Below, piece after piece: positions 1 through 9,277 of a stretch of 64,000 bases of DNA. Position 1 is the stretch's first letter, and each line of letters starts with the position of its first letter. Below the pieces are notes generated by a model. That model searched no databases, was not told the DNA's origin, and worked only from the letters and a program-made list of their open reading frames with translations. A program made the position numbers and the translations under genes. The DNA comes from Meridianimarinicoccus zhengii. Lineage in GTDB: Bacteria; Pseudomonadota; Alphaproteobacteria; Rhodobacterales; Rhodobacteraceae. The DNA is taken from positions 1 through 64,000 of the forward strand of contig NZ_QDFI01000005.1 in the NCBI RefSeq assembly GCF_003254465.1, written 5' to 3'.

Positions 1-674
1 AGCGCCAGAAGCGCCGCAAGCGCCACGAGGCTGACCGCCACGAGCGCCGTCACCGGCTGCGCCAGCGCCCCGAGGACAAGCAGCCCGGCTGCGGCCAGCG
101 CGCCATGGCGAAACCCGCGCCCCGGCCACGAGCGGCAGCTGGCCTCGGGCGGAAGCCGCACCTCGCTGCGCGCGCGCAGATCGCTCGGAAACAGCCGCGC
201 CAGCGCCTCTCGGAACATGGGTTCGGTCACCAGCGCCATCATGACGGGGCCGAAGCGCTCTTCGAGATCGTCGCGCAGGGCGTGGAACCTGTCCGGGTTG
301 ACCGTGGCGATCACCGTGGCCGCCCCGATCCGCCGCCACGGCACCAGCCCGTGCGCAAGGCAGGCCGCCAGCCCCAGGTCGCGCGCCAGGAACCCGTCGG
401 GCGGGTCGGCACCCAGGTCGATGCGCCGCGCGGACCACTGGCTTTCCAGCGCCGTCAGCAGGGCATGATCGTCGAGTCCCGCATCGGCGCGCAGCAGGTC
501 GCCCAGCCGCACCTGCATGTCGCGCTGCCGCCGCACCGCGCGATCGACCTGTGCGCGGCTGACCGCCCCCTGCGCGGTAAGGATGTCGCCCAGCCGCGGC
601 CGCACCCCCGCCGCCGGCGCGGCGAAAGCCGGATCGGTCCGCGCAGCGGCAAGCGACAGGGTCGGGCGGTCCAT
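1..674 (-). CDS. Glycosyltransferase-like membrane protein with GspE-type N-terminal domain (cut by window edge)
   Basis: About 224 residues are visible and the 3' part lies beyond the window. I translated the minus strand from an ATG at 672-674. Residues about 25-85 (RLGDILTAQGAVSRAQVD, then MQVRLGDLL) have the pattern of the N-terminal domain of type II secretion ATPase GspE. A second globular part runs to about residue 185 and a very hydrophobic segment begins near 190. In Rhodobacteraceae this order usually precedes a family 2 glycosyltransferase domain in a membrane-bound polysaccharide synthase-like protein. That domain is not visible here, so the glycosyltransferase call is inferred from family architecture. 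The frame is preferred over its neighbours because its codons give an ordinary protein composition. Confidence 0.6.
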   Translation of the reverse strand, partial: MDRPTLSLAAARTDPAFAAPAAGVRPRLGDILTAQGAVSRAQVDRAVRRQRDMQVRLGDLLRADAGLDDHALLTALESQWSARRIDLGADPPDGFLARDLGLAACLAHGLVPWRRIGAATVIATVNPDRFHALRDDLEERFGPVMMALVTEPMFREALARLFPSDLRARSEVRLPPEASCRSWPGRGFRHGALAAAGLLVLGALAQPVTALVAVSLVALAALLA

Positions 675-775
675 GCAGGGCGGGCTCCGGTCGGAAGACC
701 CACGAAGCCTGCACGGGCGATGGTTAAGGGGAGTTTACCAAGACCGTCGAAATTCGCGGACCGTGCGCCAGGAAC

Positions 776-801
776 GACGGTGCCGCGTCTGCCGCACCGT
801 C
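776..801 (-). terminator. Possible hairpin terminator downstream of carA
   Basis: GACGGTGC and GCACCGTC form a perfect 8-bp stem around a 10-nt loop, about 75 bp beyond the carA stop. No T-tract follows on the minus strand, so this is a weak candidate. Confidence 0.3.
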
Positions 802-811
802 ACCTGATCCT

Positions 812-886
812 GCCCACCGGCGCGTCAGGCCATCGCGCCCACCGGCGCGTCAGGCTATCGCGCCCACCGGCGCGTCAGGCCATCGC
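812..886. repeat. Three tandem 25-bp repeats spanning the carA stop codon
   Basis: Three direct copies with a 25-bp period (812-836, 837-861, 862-886) begin GCCCACCGGCGCGTCAGG. They are identical except for one C-to-T change in the middle copy. The carA stop codon (875-877) lies inside the copy nearest the gene, so the array looks like local duplication of the gene's last bases into its 3' flank. The period is not a multiple of three. Confidence 0.9.
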
Positions 887-2014
887 GGCGCGGAACCGTT
901 CGAAGAGGTAGAAACTGTCCTGCGGGCCGGGGCTGGCCTCTGGGTGGTGCTGCACGGAAAATACAGGCTTTCCAGTCACCTGTATGCCACAGTTCGAGCC
1001 GTCGAACAGCGACACGTGGCTTTCCTCCACACCACCCGGCAGGGACTGCCCGTCCACGGTGAACCCGTGGTTCATCGACGTGATCTCCACTTTCCCGGTC
1101 GCAAGCTCCTTGACCGGATGGTTCGCGCCATGATGACCGTGGTTCATCTTGACCGTCCGCCCCCCCAGCGCGAGCGCCAGCATCTGGTGGCCGAGGCAGA
1201 TCCCGAATAGCGGAATGTCCCGCGCCAGCACACCCTGGATCATCGGCACCGCGTATTGGCCTGTCGCCGCCGGATCGCCCGGACCATTGGACAGGAAGAC
1301 GCCCGCGGGGTCATGGGCCAGCACGTCCTCGGCGGTGGCGGTCGCGGGCAGGACCATCACGTCGCACCCGGCACTGGCGAGGCAGCGCAGGATGTTGCGC
1401 TTGGCACCGTAATCCACCGCCACGACCAGCGGCCCGTCACCGCTGCGCTGCCCGAAACCGTCGGGCCAGGCCCAGCGGGTCTCGTTCCAGCGATAGGATT
1501 GTGCGCAGGTCACGTCCCGCGCGAGATCCCGACCCACGAGCCCCTCGAACCCGCGGGCGGCGGCCACAAGGGCGGCCACGTCGAACTTGCCGTCCGGCGC
1601 GTGCTGCAATGCGACATGGGGGGCACCCTGTTGCCGGATCGCGCGGGTCAGCCGCCGCGTGTCGAGCCCGCCGATCCCGATGCGGCCGCGCCGGTTCAGC
1701 CATTCGCCAAGCCGTTCCTGCATGCGCCAGTTGGACGGCTCCGTCGGGTCCCATTTCACGACCATGCCCGCGGCGACCGGCTCCGCCGCCTCGTCATCGT
1801 CGGAATTGACGCCGACATTGCCGACATGGGGGAAGGTGAAGGTCACGATCTGTCCGGCATAGGACGGATCGGTCATGATCTCCTGATACCCGGTCATGGC
1901 GGTGTTGAAGACAAGTTCCGCCGTGGTGGTGCCCGCGGCACCGAAGCCGCGACCGTAGAACAGCGTCCCGTCGGCCAGGGCGAGGCAGGCGGTCGGAGCG
2001 GCGGTCGCGGGCAT
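875..2014 (-). CDS. carA: Carbamoyl-phosphate synthase small (glutaminase) subunit
   Basis: 379 residues, the usual length. It hydrolyses glutamine and passes ammonia to the large subunit CarB for carbamoyl phosphate, which feeds pyrimidine and arginine synthesis in the cytoplasm. The N-terminal CPSase small-chain domain (about 1-150, with FNTAMTGYQEIMTDPSY) is followed by a class I glutamine amidotransferase domain. The nucleophile is Cys273 in GICLGHQ, and His357 and Glu359 are in HHPEASPG. It is transcribed away from the yqeY-like gene, and about 165 bp between them must hold both promoters. carB is not in the window. The stop codon sits in a 25-bp tandem repeat. Confidence 0.97.
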   Translation of the reverse strand: MPATAAPTACLALADGTLFYGRGFGAAGTTTAELVFNTAMTGYQEIMTDPSYAGQIVTFTFPHVGNVGVNSDDDEAAEPVAAGMVVKWDPTEPSNWRMQERLGEWLNRRGRIGIGGLDTRRLTRAIRQQGAPHVALQHAPDGKFDVAALVAAARGFEGLVGRDLARDVTCAQSYRWNETRWAWPDGFGQRSGDGPLVVAVDYGAKRNILRCLASAGCDVMVLPATATAEDVLAHDPAGVFLSNGPGDPAATGQYAVPMIQGVLARDIPLFGICLGHQMLALALGGRTVKMNHGHHGANHPVKELATGKVEITSMNHGFTVDGQSLPGGVEESHVSLFDGSNCGIQVTGKPVFSVQHHPEASPGPQDSFYLFERFRAAMA

Positions 2015-2178
2015 GGCATGGGTTCCTTCCGGGGGGACAAATCGTCGGTGTGGTAAGGTGCGGCGGCGGTCGGGTCAAGCGGGGCCGGGACGTCACGACA
2101 CGGGAATGCGGGGGCCTTGCCTCGTGCCGTGTCACGTCCTAACACTGCCGGATGTATATCGCCCGGAGCCCGCGACCG

Positions 2179-2649
2179 ATGCCGACCCTACGCGATCGCC
2201 TGACAGCCGCGCTGAAACGCGCCAAGCACGATGGCGACGATGACCGCGTGTGTATCCTGCGGCTGGTGGCCACGGCCATAAACGATCTTGAACTGGCCAA
2301 GCGCGGCTCGGCCGAAGTGGCCGAGAACCCCGTGACCGATGACGAGGTGCGCGCGATTCTCGAACGCATGATCCGGCAACGCCAGGACAGCGTGCGCGCC
2401 TACGAGGAATCGGGCCGCCTGGAACTGGCCGAACAGGAACGCGCCGAAGCCGATGTGATCGAGGCGTTCCTGCCGCGCCCCATGTCCGATGACGAGGCCG
2501 CCGCGGCGATCCGCGCGGCCATCGCCGACAGCCGGGCGGAATCGCTGCGCGATCTGGGCAAGGTCATGGGCCTGCTTGAGGCCCGCCATGGCGGGCGCAT
2601 GGACATGACCAGCATCGGCCCCGAGGTCCGCGCGCGGCTGGGCGCCTGA
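2179..2649 (+). CDS. GatB/YqeY domain protein
   Basis: 156 residues, matching the normal length (about 150) of stand-alone YqeY proteins, which share the C-terminal helical domain of GatB and Asp/Glu-tRNA amidotransferases. The exact role is unknown, and tRNA binding is inferred from the domain. MPTLRDRLTAALKRAKH at the start and LGKVMGLLEARHGGRMD near the end are typical. An ATG nine codons upstream (2152) is possible, but the family normally starts at the chosen Met. It is divergent from carA, a common arrangement in alphaproteobacteria. Confidence 0.9.
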   Translation: MPTLRDRLTAALKRAKHDGDDDRVCILRLVATAINDLELAKRGSAEVAENPVTDDEVRAILERMIRQRQDSVRAYEESGRLELAEQERAEADVIEAFLPRPMSDDEAAAAIRAAIADSRAESLRDLGKVMGLLEARHGGRMDMTSIGPEVRARLGA

Positions 2650-2865
2650 ACCCGGCCCGGACCCGACATCCCGACATCCCGGCGCCCGGATCCAATCCCC
2701 ACGATGGTCGCCGTCCCTGCTTCGTGCGGCGGTCTTTTGCCCGGGTCGGGAACAGGCGCCAGCATTTCCCCGCCGCCGGCGTAGAAGCCTCTCGACGGAC
2801 GTGCTCGCCCGGATCGCTGAGGGCGCCTTCGGACCGACCGGACTGCGTTCCGGCAGCAGCAGCCG

Positions 2866-3432
2866 TCAGGGCTGAACAGGGGGCACGGGCGCGGCACTGG
2901 CGGTCACGCGGGCCAGCACATCGCGCAGGGTGCCATGCAGCGCTGCGCGCTCGTCGGCGGACAGGAACGCGCCCAGTTCGACCTCGCGCCCCGCGCCCTT
3001 CAGGGTCAGGTAGCTCGAAACCGGCCCGCCGGTTTCGTGCAGGTGCACGCTGATCCAGTAGGGATTCGCGGCCCATGTCAGCGGCGCGCGGTTGCGCGCA
3101 CTGCGGATGAGTTCCGCGCGGTCCGACCAGAGGCGCAGTTCCTCCAGTATCTCGCCGTCGCGGTAGTTCTTCTGGATCATCGCATAGAGCAGCCACAGCG
3201 CGCCGAGCACGAAGGGCGCCAGCCCCCACAGGATCGGCGTGCCCAGAACCGCCAGCAGCGGCAGCAGCAACAGCACGAAGGTCGCCCCAATGAACCAGAC
3301 GAACCCGCGTTTGGGCATCGACCGGTGCGGCCACAGATGCAGGCAGGCCAGCGGCGGCTCGCCCCGCGCATGGCAAGAGGCCCCGGAAATCACCGGGGCC
3401 CCTGCGTCGCTATCCAGCCATTCGACGGGCAT
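2866..3432 (-). CDS. DUF2244 integral membrane protein
   Basis: 188 residues. After a short N-terminal part comes LWPHRSMPKRGFVWF, the usual entry to the DUF2244 domain, then two membrane helices (about 44-63 and 66-86) and a soluble C-terminal half (RDGEILEELRLWSDRAELIR). Function is unknown. The family is often found beside cytochrome oxidase genes in alphaproteobacteria. Here it starts 9 bp after the ctaD stop, so the two are probably cotranscribed, which suggests a role in oxidase assembly or membrane biogenesis. It ends with a Pro/Ala-rich tail. Confidence 0.85.
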   Translation of the reverse strand: MPVEWLDSDAGAPVISGASCHARGEPPLACLHLWPHRSMPKRGFVWFIGATFVLLLLPLLAVLGTPILWGLAPFVLGALWLLYAMIQKNYRDGEILEELRLWSDRAELIRSARNRAPLTWAANPYWISVHLHETGGPVSSYLTLKGAGREVELGAFLSADERAALHGTLRDVLARVTASAAPVPPVQP

Positions 3433-3441
3433 AGTCGGCGC

Positions 3442-5100
3442 TCAGTGCGCGTGGCCCTTGTCCCAGTCGCTCTGCTTCGGAAGCGTCTCGAACGTGTGCT
3501 CCGGCGGCGGCGAGGGCAGGGTCCATTCCAGCGTGTCGGCCCATTCGTTCCACGGGTTGTTCTGCGTGGCGTTCTTCGGCGCCAGCAGCGTGCGGAACAG
3601 GATGACGATGAAGAACACGAAGGATGCGAAGGCGATGAAGGCACCGATGGAGCTGACATAGTTCCAAAGCGCATAGGCTTCCGGGTAGTCGATATACCGG
3701 CGCGGCATGCCCTGGCGGCCAAGGAAGTGCTGCGGGAAGAAGGTCAGGTTCGCACCGATGAACATCGCCCAGAAATGCAGGTGTCCGGCCCATTCCGGGA
3801 TCATCCGGCCCGCCATCTTCGGCAGGTAGAAATAGATCCCAGCGAAGATGCCGAAGACCGCGCCCAAGCTCATCACGTAATGGAAATGCGCCACCACGTA
3901 ATAGGTGTCATGATACGCCCGGTCGATCGCCGCCTGGCTCAGCACGATGCCGGTGACGCCGCCCACGGTGAACAGGAACAGGAAGCCGAACGCCCAGAGC
4001 ATCGGCGTCTTGAACTCGATCGACCCGCTCCACATCGTGGCAATCCAGCTGAACACCTTCACGCCCGTCGGAACGGCGATTACCATGGTCGCCAGCATGA
4101 AATAGCTCTGCTGCGACAGGCTCATGCCGACCGTGTACATGTGGTGCGCCCACACGACGAAGCCCAGCACGCCGATGGCGATCATGGCCCAGACCATCGG
4201 CAGGTAGCCGAAGATCGGCTTGCGCGAGAACGTGGCGATCACGTGGCTGATGATCCCGAAGGCGGGCAGGATGATGATGTAGACCTCCGGGTGCCCGAAG
4301 AACCACAGGATGTGCTGGTACAGGACCGGGTCACCCCCGCCCGACGGGTCGAAGAAGGTCGTGCCGAAATTCCGGTCCGTCAGCAGCATGGTGATCGCGC
4401 CCGCCAGAACCGGCAGCGCCAGCAGGATCAGCCACGCGGTCACGAAGATCGACCACGCGAACAGCGGCACCTTGAACAGCGTCATGCCCGGCGCGCGCAT
4501 GTTCAGGAAGGTGGTGATCATGTTGATCGCGCCCAAGATCGACGACGCGCCTGACACGTGCACCGCGAAGATGGCGAGATCCATGGACATCCCGGCCTCG
4601 GATGTCGACAGCGGCGGATAGAGCACCCAGCCGACGCCCGACCCGGATTGCCCGTTGCCGCCCGGCGCCAGCATGGACGCGACACCCAGCCCCACGCCCG
4701 TCACGAACAGCCAGAAGGACAGGTTGTTGAGCCGCGGGAACGCCATGTCCGGCGCACCGATCTGCAGCGGCATGAAATAGTTGCCGAAACCGCCGAAGAG
4801 CGCCGGAATGACCACGAAGAACATCATCAGCACCCCGTGATAGGTGATCATGACGTTCCACAGATGCCCGTTGGGGGTGCAGGGATCGGCCATGAACCCT
4901 TCGGTGCACATGTACTGCACGCCGGGATGCATCAGTTCGAGCCGCATGTAGACGGTGAAGGCCACCGAGATGAAGCCGACGGCCCCGGCAGTGAACAGGT
5001 AGAGGATCCCGATGTCCTTGTGGTTGGTGGACATGAACCAGCGGGTGAACCAGCCGCGCTGGTCCCCGTCTTCGTGGCTGTGAATGGCGGTGTCGGCCAT
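3442..5100 (-). CDS. ctaD: Cytochrome c oxidase subunit I (aa3-type)
   Basis: 552 residues with the usual twelve hydrophobic helices. It carries heme a and the heme a3-CuB centre that reduces oxygen and pumps protons in the inner membrane. Visible residues are the low-spin heme ligand His88, the D-channel Asp118, the CuB ligand and cross-linked pair in GHPEVY (His270, Tyr274, with Glu272), CuB His319-His320, K-channel Lys348, and His405 and His407 in VVAHFHY for the two hemes. The start at 5100 follows GGGAGG at a good distance; an in-frame upstream start would add 37 poorly conserved residues. Subunits II and III are outside the window. DUF2244 follows directly. Confidence 0.98.
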   Translation of the reverse strand: MADTAIHSHEDGDQRGWFTRWFMSTNHKDIGILYLFTAGAVGFISVAFTVYMRLELMHPGVQYMCTEGFMADPCTPNGHLWNVMITYHGVLMMFFVVIPALFGGFGNYFMPLQIGAPDMAFPRLNNLSFWLFVTGVGLGVASMLAPGGNGQSGSGVGWVLYPPLSTSEAGMSMDLAIFAVHVSGASSILGAINMITTFLNMRAPGMTLFKVPLFAWSIFVTAWLILLALPVLAGAITMLLTDRNFGTTFFDPSGGGDPVLYQHILWFFGHPEVYIIILPAFGIISHVIATFSRKPIFGYLPMVWAMIAIGVLGFVVWAHHMYTVGMSLSQQSYFMLATMVIAVPTGVKVFSWIATMWSGSIEFKTPMLWAFGFLFLFTVGGVTGIVLSQAAIDRAYHDTYYVVAHFHYVMSLGAVFGIFAGIYFYLPKMAGRMIPEWAGHLHFWAMFIGANLTFFPQHFLGRQGMPRRYIDYPEAYALWNYVSSIGAFIAFASFVFFIVILFRTLLAPKNATQNNPWNEWADTLEWTLPSPPPEHTFETLPKQSDWDKGHAH

Positions 5101-5502
5101 ACGTGCCTCCCATCTTGTTGCGCGCGGACGGACTGCGCCCGCTCTCTGGCTCGTGAATACGGTGCCGGGCGGCCAAGGGCAATTGATCCCGCGCCATTTG
5201 ATCTGGGTCATTTTGGCACTCGGCCCGGGCGCCGGGCGCCGCGGTCCGGCCCGCCGGGGGGCGGGCAGGGCGAACGCCCCTTGTTTTCCTGCATTCTTGA
5301 ATATGTTCAGGCGCGCTGCCGCGGGTCAGGGTACCGCTGCGCCGCGGCACGCCCGACCCTTGCGGCCAGTTGTCGCGCGCGCCGCGGATCGCGGGCGGAG
5401 GGTTCCCGAACCCCCAATAACAGACGCCCCGGCGCAGCGGCCGGGGCGTCCATCGTGCGATAGGCCGGTGCAGGGCTTTCCCCGCACCGGAATGTGCGTG
5501 GC
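5101..5502. other. Intergenic region upstream of ctaD
   Basis: 402 bp between two minus-strand genes. It holds the terminator of the upstream gene (5423-5450) and presumably the ctaD promoter. The rest is GC-rich with runs of GGC/GCC, and I see no convincing reading frame. Confidence 0.7.
5423..5450 (-). terminator. Rho-independent-like terminator of the VPLPA-CTERM gene
   Basis: GACGCCCCGGC and GCCGGGGCGTC form a perfect 11-bp stem with a 6-nt loop. On the minus strand it is followed by TGTTATT, a weak T-rich tail. It lies about 50 bp past the stop codon of the exported protein gene. Confidence 0.75.
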
Positions 5503-6276
5503 TCAGGCGGCGGCGCGGCGGCGGCGCAGCAGGCCGAACGCGCTAAGCCCGGTGGCCAGCAGCGGCAGGGCGGCGGGCACGGGGATCGCCGGGGTGGTCA
5601 CCTGCTCGCGGTCGCCGATTGTGAAATCGTCGAAGGCGAAGAAATCGCCTGCGCCGGTCGTCGTCTTGAACGCCACGCTCGAAATCAGCGGATCGCCATT
5701 GCCGACGATGTAGCCGAAATAGAAGACCGACCCGCCGGTGCTGCCGCCGCTGCCCTCGGTCGTGGGCACCTCGACCGTGTCCGTGGTCGCGTCGTCGAAG
5801 GTCAGTTCCAGCGACAGCTGGCCGCCGAAGTCGCCGATGTCGATGCCGTTGAAGCCGAAGGCCGCGATGGCCGTGCCGAAGGCTGCGGTGAAGTTGTTCG
5901 CGCCGCCTGCCGCGACCTCGAAGAAGTTGCTGCCCGAGGTGGCGTAGCGGCCGACACCGTTAGTCGTCCCGGGTGTGACCGAGCTGATGCTCCCGCCGCC
6001 GCCCGAAAGCGTTGCGGACAGCGCGCCGGCCGACCCGACGAAGGACAGGTTCAACGGTGTGCCCGTGCCGCTGGAGATGCTTTCGAAATCTTCAGTCGAG
6101 GTGCCGGTCAGGAAGGACAGGAAGTCGGCCTCGGCCGCGTCGGCATTGGGCGTCGCGGCAATCGGGGTGGATTCCGAGTTGTTGACGTCTTCGCCGAAGA
6201 AGGTGGTCGATGCGGCCTGTGCAGCGGCCGCCGACGCGATCAGGGCGGCAAGGGCGAGGGAGACAAACTTGGTCAT
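5503..6276 (-). CDS. VPLPA-CTERM exported protein
   Basis: 257 residues from the ATG at 6276; a TTG five codons upstream is less likely. It has a clear Sec signal peptide (MTKFVSLALAALIASAAAAQA). The body is rich in Gly, Ser, Thr, Asp and Phe, with beta-type patterns such as FNGIDIGDFGGQLSLELTFDD and very few Lys or Cys. It ends with VPAALPLLATGLSAFGLLRR plus further Arg, which is the VPLPA-CTERM sorting signal: a Pro motif, a membrane helix and a basic tail. Such proteins are cleaved by exosortase XrtD and released to the surface or an exopolysaccharide matrix. No exosortase gene is in the window. Its molecular role is unknown. Confidence 0.88.
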   Translation of the reverse strand: MTKFVSLALAALIASAAAAQAASTTFFGEDVNNSESTPIAATPNADAAEADFLSFLTGTSTEDFESISSGTGTPLNLSFVGSAGALSATLSGGGGSISSVTPGTTNGVGRYATSGSNFFEVAAGGANNFTAAFGTAIAAFGFNGIDIGDFGGQLSLELTFDDATTDTVEVPTTEGSGGSTGGSVFYFGYIVGNGDPLISSVAFKTTTGAGDFFAFDDFTIGDREQVTTPAIPVPAALPLLATGLSAFGLLRRRRAAA

Positions 6277-6441
6277 GACATTTCCATTCAAATTTTACAC
6301 TCGTCACGCGAGCGGGATGGGGCTTGCATGGACTGAGTAGCCACCGGATGCGCCCCGCGGCAATCAAAGTGTAAAGAGAAGGTTAATGAAAAGCCGCATA
6401 GCGGCGGGCGGCGACCCTCCACCGCGCCCAGTCGCGGGCGA

Positions 6442-7122
6442 TCAGCCTGGCGCGACCGTAGCGTCGCCGGGGCGCGGGGCGAAACGTGCGTCGAAACACT
6501 GCCGCAGTGCCACGTCGAGATCGGTCATCGTCACCGGCAGCCCGAGATCGACAAGGCTGGTGACCCCGTGACCGCGGATGCCGCAGGGCACGATTCCGTC
6601 GAAATGCGACAGGTCCGGATCGACATTGATCGCCACCCCGTGAAAACTGACCCACTTGCGCAGCCGCAACCCGATGGCGGCGATCTTGTCTTCGCGCGGA
6701 CGACCGTCGGGCAGGGTGGGTTTCTCGGGGCGCGTCACCCAGACCCCGACGCGGTCGTCGCGCGTCTCGCCCGTCACGTTGAACGTGGCCAGCGCGTCGA
6801 TCACCCATCCCTCCACCTCGCTCACGAAGGCGCGCACGTCACGGCCCCGCGCGGCGATGTCGAGCATGACATAGGCGATGCGCTGCCCCGGCCCGTGATA
6901 GGTATACTGGCCCCCGCGTCCCGCCGGGTAGACGGGAAAACGGTCGGGATCGATCAGGTCGGCCGGGTCCGCACTGGTGCCCGCGGTATAGAGCGGCGGG
7001 TGTTCCAGCAGCCAGACCGCTTCGGGCGCGGTGCCCGCACGGATCGCCGCGACCCGGTCCTCCATCCTCGCCAGCGCGTCGGGATATGCCACCGGCGCAT
7101 CCGAAACGATCCACTCAACCAT
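6442..7122 (-). CDS. lipB: Lipoyl(octanoyl) transferase
   Basis: 226 residues. It moves octanoyl from acyl carrier protein to the lipoyl domains of 2-oxoacid dehydrogenases and GcvH, before LipA inserts sulfur. The LipB signature [13 protein letters not shown] is at 68-80, the catalytic Lys146 lies in [19 protein letters not shown], and the nucleophile Cys180 is in [14 protein letters not shown]. It is transcribed away from tRNA-Leu across a short spacer with tandem repeats. Confidence 0.96.
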   Translation of the reverse strand: MVEWIVSDAPVAYPDALARMEDRVAAIRAGTAPEAVWLLEHPPLYTAGTSADPADLIDPDRFPVYPAGRGGQYTYHGPGQRIAYVMLDIAARGRDVRAFVSEVEGWVIDALATFNVTGETRDDRVGVWVTRPEKPTLPDGRPREDKIAAIGLRLRKWVSFHGVAINVDPDLSHFDGIVPCGIRGHGVTSLVDLGLPVTMTDLDVALRQCFDARFAPRPGDATVAPG

Positions 7123-7189
7123 TCACCGTGTCCCCGCGTCCCCGGCTGTCCGGCCCGCGCCGGGCGGCCGCGACTCCTGCAGGTCTCCT

Positions 7190-7237
7190 ACAGGATTCCG
7201 ACAGGATTCCGACAGGTCGAAAAAGTGCGAAAAAGCG
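7190..7237. repeat. Two short tandem repeats between lipB and tRNA-Leu
   Basis: ACAGGATTCCG occurs twice in tandem (7190-7200, 7201-7211), then a partial third copy. Directly after it come CGAAAAAGTG and CGAAAAAGCG (7218-7227, 7228-7237). They lie just upstream of the probable tRNA promoter, on the 5' side of both flanking genes. Confidence 0.8.
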
Positions 7238-7238
7238 C

Positions 7239-7266
7239 TTCACAAGCCCGGGGGACTCGGCTAGAC
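7239..7266 (+). promoter_or_regulatory. Probable promoter of tRNA-Leu
   Basis: TTCACA (7239-7244), a 16-nt spacer and CTAGAC (7261-7266) lie about 21 bp before the mature tRNA. This is a reasonable housekeeping-sigma match for an alphaproteobacterial tRNA gene. Confidence 0.4.
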
Positions 7267-7287
7267 CCCGCGCACTGTCAGACAAGT

Positions 7288-7374
7288 GCGGTCGTGGCGG
7301 AATTGGTAGACGCGCAGCGTTGAGGTCGCTGTGGGGTAACTCCCGTGGAAGTTCGAGTCTTCTCGACCGCACCA
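7288..7374 (+). tRNA. tRNA-Leu (anticodon GAG), CCA encoded
   Basis: An 87-nt class II tRNA. The acceptor arms GCGGTCG and CGACCGC pair perfectly, with discriminator A and an encoded CCA. The anticodon stem CAGCG/CGCTG frames the loop TTGAGGT, giving GAG at 7322-7324. The long variable arm and the TTCGAGTC T-loop are present, as expected for tRNA-Leu. Confidence 0.97.
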
Positions 7375-7577
7375 GACAGCCTGGAAGTTCGCGAAAGATC
7401 AGTGCCTTGCGTTTCGATCGCGGCACGCAGGGGCAGTGGCCCCACGTTACCCGCGCCATCAAGCGCGGACACTTCGCACGGGGGGTACCGGTTCAGCCCG
7501 CGGATGCAGATCTCAAACCCCCGGCACCTTGCCGATGCCAGCCGGTCAACCCTTTGTCCTGCTGCGATATTCCCGGA

Positions 7578-8165
7578 TCAGCCCGGAAATCCCAGAACCT
7601 TGCGCACGTAATTCTGCGTCTCGCGGTAGGGCGGCACGCCGCCATGTTGCTGGACCGCGCCCGGCCCCGCGTTATACGCCGCGAGCGCCAGTTGCCACGA
7701 TCCGAACGCGTCGTACTGCATCCGCAGATACCGCGCCCCACCTTCGAGATTCGCACGCGGATCGTAGGGATCTACGCCCAGGAGCCGCGCCGTCCCCGGC
7801 ATCAGCTGCGCCAGTCCGATCGCGCCCTTGTGCGAAATCGCCATGGGGTTCCAGTTGCTTTCCGCCTGCACCAGCCGCACGAAAAGAGCCTGCGGAATCC
7901 GGTGCTTGCGCGCCATTTCCTGCGCCATGGGCAGGTAGATGCCGCGGTATTCCGCCGTGCCCGCGCGGGGGAGGGCGAGCCCCGTGAAATCCGTCTGCGG
8001 GACAAGACGCTGCGAATATTCGTACTGGTCCGCAGCCCGCCGGTCGAGCACGTCGACCTGCCGCGAAAAGATGGCCGAACGCGCCTTGCTGGATACGGTT
8101 GCAGTATCGGCGGCGGCACAGGTGCCCGCGACTGCAAGCACGGCGGCAAGAAGGTATCGCGTCAT
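7578..8165 (-). CDS. Lytic transglycosylase (SLT domain)
   Basis: 195 residues. It cleaves the glycan strands of peptidoglycan in the periplasm. The signal peptide is [19 protein letters not shown]. The SLT domain covers about 78-190, with catalytic Glu102 in QAESNWNP, then [17 protein letters not shown] and [15 protein letters not shown], all typical of family 1 (Slt/MltC-like) enzymes. The start at 8165 was chosen because it gives the signal peptide directly; upstream in-frame starts add a non-hydrophobic extension. It is divergent from ssb. Confidence 0.93.
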   Translation of the reverse strand: MTRYLLAAVLAVAGTCAAADTATVSSKARSAIFSRQVDVLDRRAADQYEYSQRLVPQTDFTGLALPRAGTAEYRGIYLPMAQEMARKHRIPQALFVRLVQAESNWNPMAISHKGAIGLAQLMPGTARLLGVDPYDPRANLEGGARYLRMQYDAFGSWQLALAAYNAGPGAVQQHGGVPPYRETQNYVRKVLGFPG

Positions 8166-8308
8166 GCCCGGCCCTTGAACGGATTTCGTTTCATCGTGCA
8201 TAGCCGATCGGGGGGCGCAGTGCCAGTGGGTCCGGCCGCATCCTCTTTCGTGCGGTGTGGGGCTGTGCTTAAACGGTGCCATGACGCGGAATCGTGAAAG
8301 GAACGGCA

Positions 8309-8815
8309 ATGGCAGGGTCCGTCAACAAGGTCATCCTGGTGGGCAATCTGGGCCGCGACCCCGAGGTGCGCACCTTTCAGAACGGCGGCAAGGTCGTGAA
8401 CCTGCGCATCGCCACATCGGAGCGCTGGCGCGACAAGGCCAGCGGCGAGAACCGCGAGAAGACCGAGTGGCACAGCGTGGCGATCTTCTCGGAACCGCTT
8501 GCGCGGGTGGCCGAGCAATACCTGCGCAAGGGGTCGAAGGTCTATCTCGAAGGGCAGCTTGAAACCCGCAAGTGGCAGGACCAGTCCGGCCAGGACCGCT
8601 ATTCGACAGAGGTTGTGCTGCGCCCCTACAAGGGCGAACTGACCATGCTCGACGGGCGGGGGGACAGCGGTGGCGGCGGGTTCGTGTCGGATCAGTCGGG
8701 CGGCGGCTATGACGACCGTGGCGGCTATGATGACCGCGGCGGCATGGGCGGAGGCGGCGGAGGGCGCGCGCCCGCACCGTCCAGTTCGATCGACGACGAC
8801 GAAATTCCGTTCTGA
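8309..8815 (+). CDS. ssb: Single-stranded DNA-binding protein
   Basis: 168 residues. The N-terminal OB fold (about 1-112) begins [22 protein letters not shown] Gly/Asp/Arg-rich flexible linker follows (about 115-158), and the acidic tip DDDEIPF recruits repair and replication partners. It works as a tetramer on ssDNA in replication, recombination and repair. AAGGAA precedes the ATG; an in-frame GTG five codons earlier is less likely. I see no LexA box upstream. A strong terminator follows. Confidence 0.97.
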   Translation: MAGSVNKVILVGNLGRDPEVRTFQNGGKVVNLRIATSERWRDKASGENREKTEWHSVAIFSEPLARVAEQYLRKGSKVYLEGQLETRKWQDQSGQDRYSTEVVLRPYKGELTMLDGRGDSGGGGFVSDQSGGGYDDRGGYDDRGGMGGGGGGRAPAPSSSIDDDEIPF

Positions 8816-8869
8816 GGCCATAGCGCCGCCGGGACGGCGGGGCCGAAGACACTGTTGATGAAAGGCCGG

Positions 8870-8902
8870 CACGGGCGCGCGACATGCGGCGCCCGTGTTT
8901 TT
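8870..8902 (+). terminator. Rho-independent terminator of ssb
   Basis: CACGGGCGC and GCGCCCGTG form a 9-bp GC stem with a 10-nt loop, directly followed by TTTTT. Confidence 0.9.
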
Positions 8903-9277
8903 GTTGCGTGATCCGTCAGCCTTGGGCAACGCGAACATGCCGTGACAGAAAGCCGGGCGCCGATGGCGGATCGGCGCCCGCGACAGGCATCCAAACGATC
9001 AGCGCTGCATGGCCGGGGCAGGGCTTTGCGCCTGCGGTCGGCTTGCCCCGCTGGCGGGGCTGACCGCGCAGTCTTGCCCATGACCGGTCGGGGTGACGAC
9101 CAAATCACATGCGAACGCCGCTGTTTTCAGCGCCACAGCGCCCGGCTGGTGCCAGTCGGACACAATATTGTTGCTTTGCCCGCGAAACGCTGACAAATTG
9201 TAAACGTTATGGCGGCGGCTCATCCGTGTGAAGCTGTGCGGCGGGCTGCGGTCATGTCCAACAGAGGAGACGCAAAC
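8903..9277. other. Intergenic region upstream of dctP with two strong inverted repeats
   Basis: 375 bp without a credible gene. At 8954-8980 CGGGCGCCGAT and ATCGGCGCCCG form a perfect 11-bp stem with a 5-nt loop. At 9034-9067 an outer GCGGTC/GACCGC encloses GCCCCGC/GCGGGGC. Nearer dctP lies the perfect palindrome ACAATATTGT (9162-9171), a possible operator, and an AT-richer stretch (9185-9210) suited to a promoter. Confidence 0.6.

Noticed and set aside
812-886. Possible CRISPR array
   Set aside because: The copies are directly adjacent, with no spacers and no cas genes; it is a plain tandem repeat.
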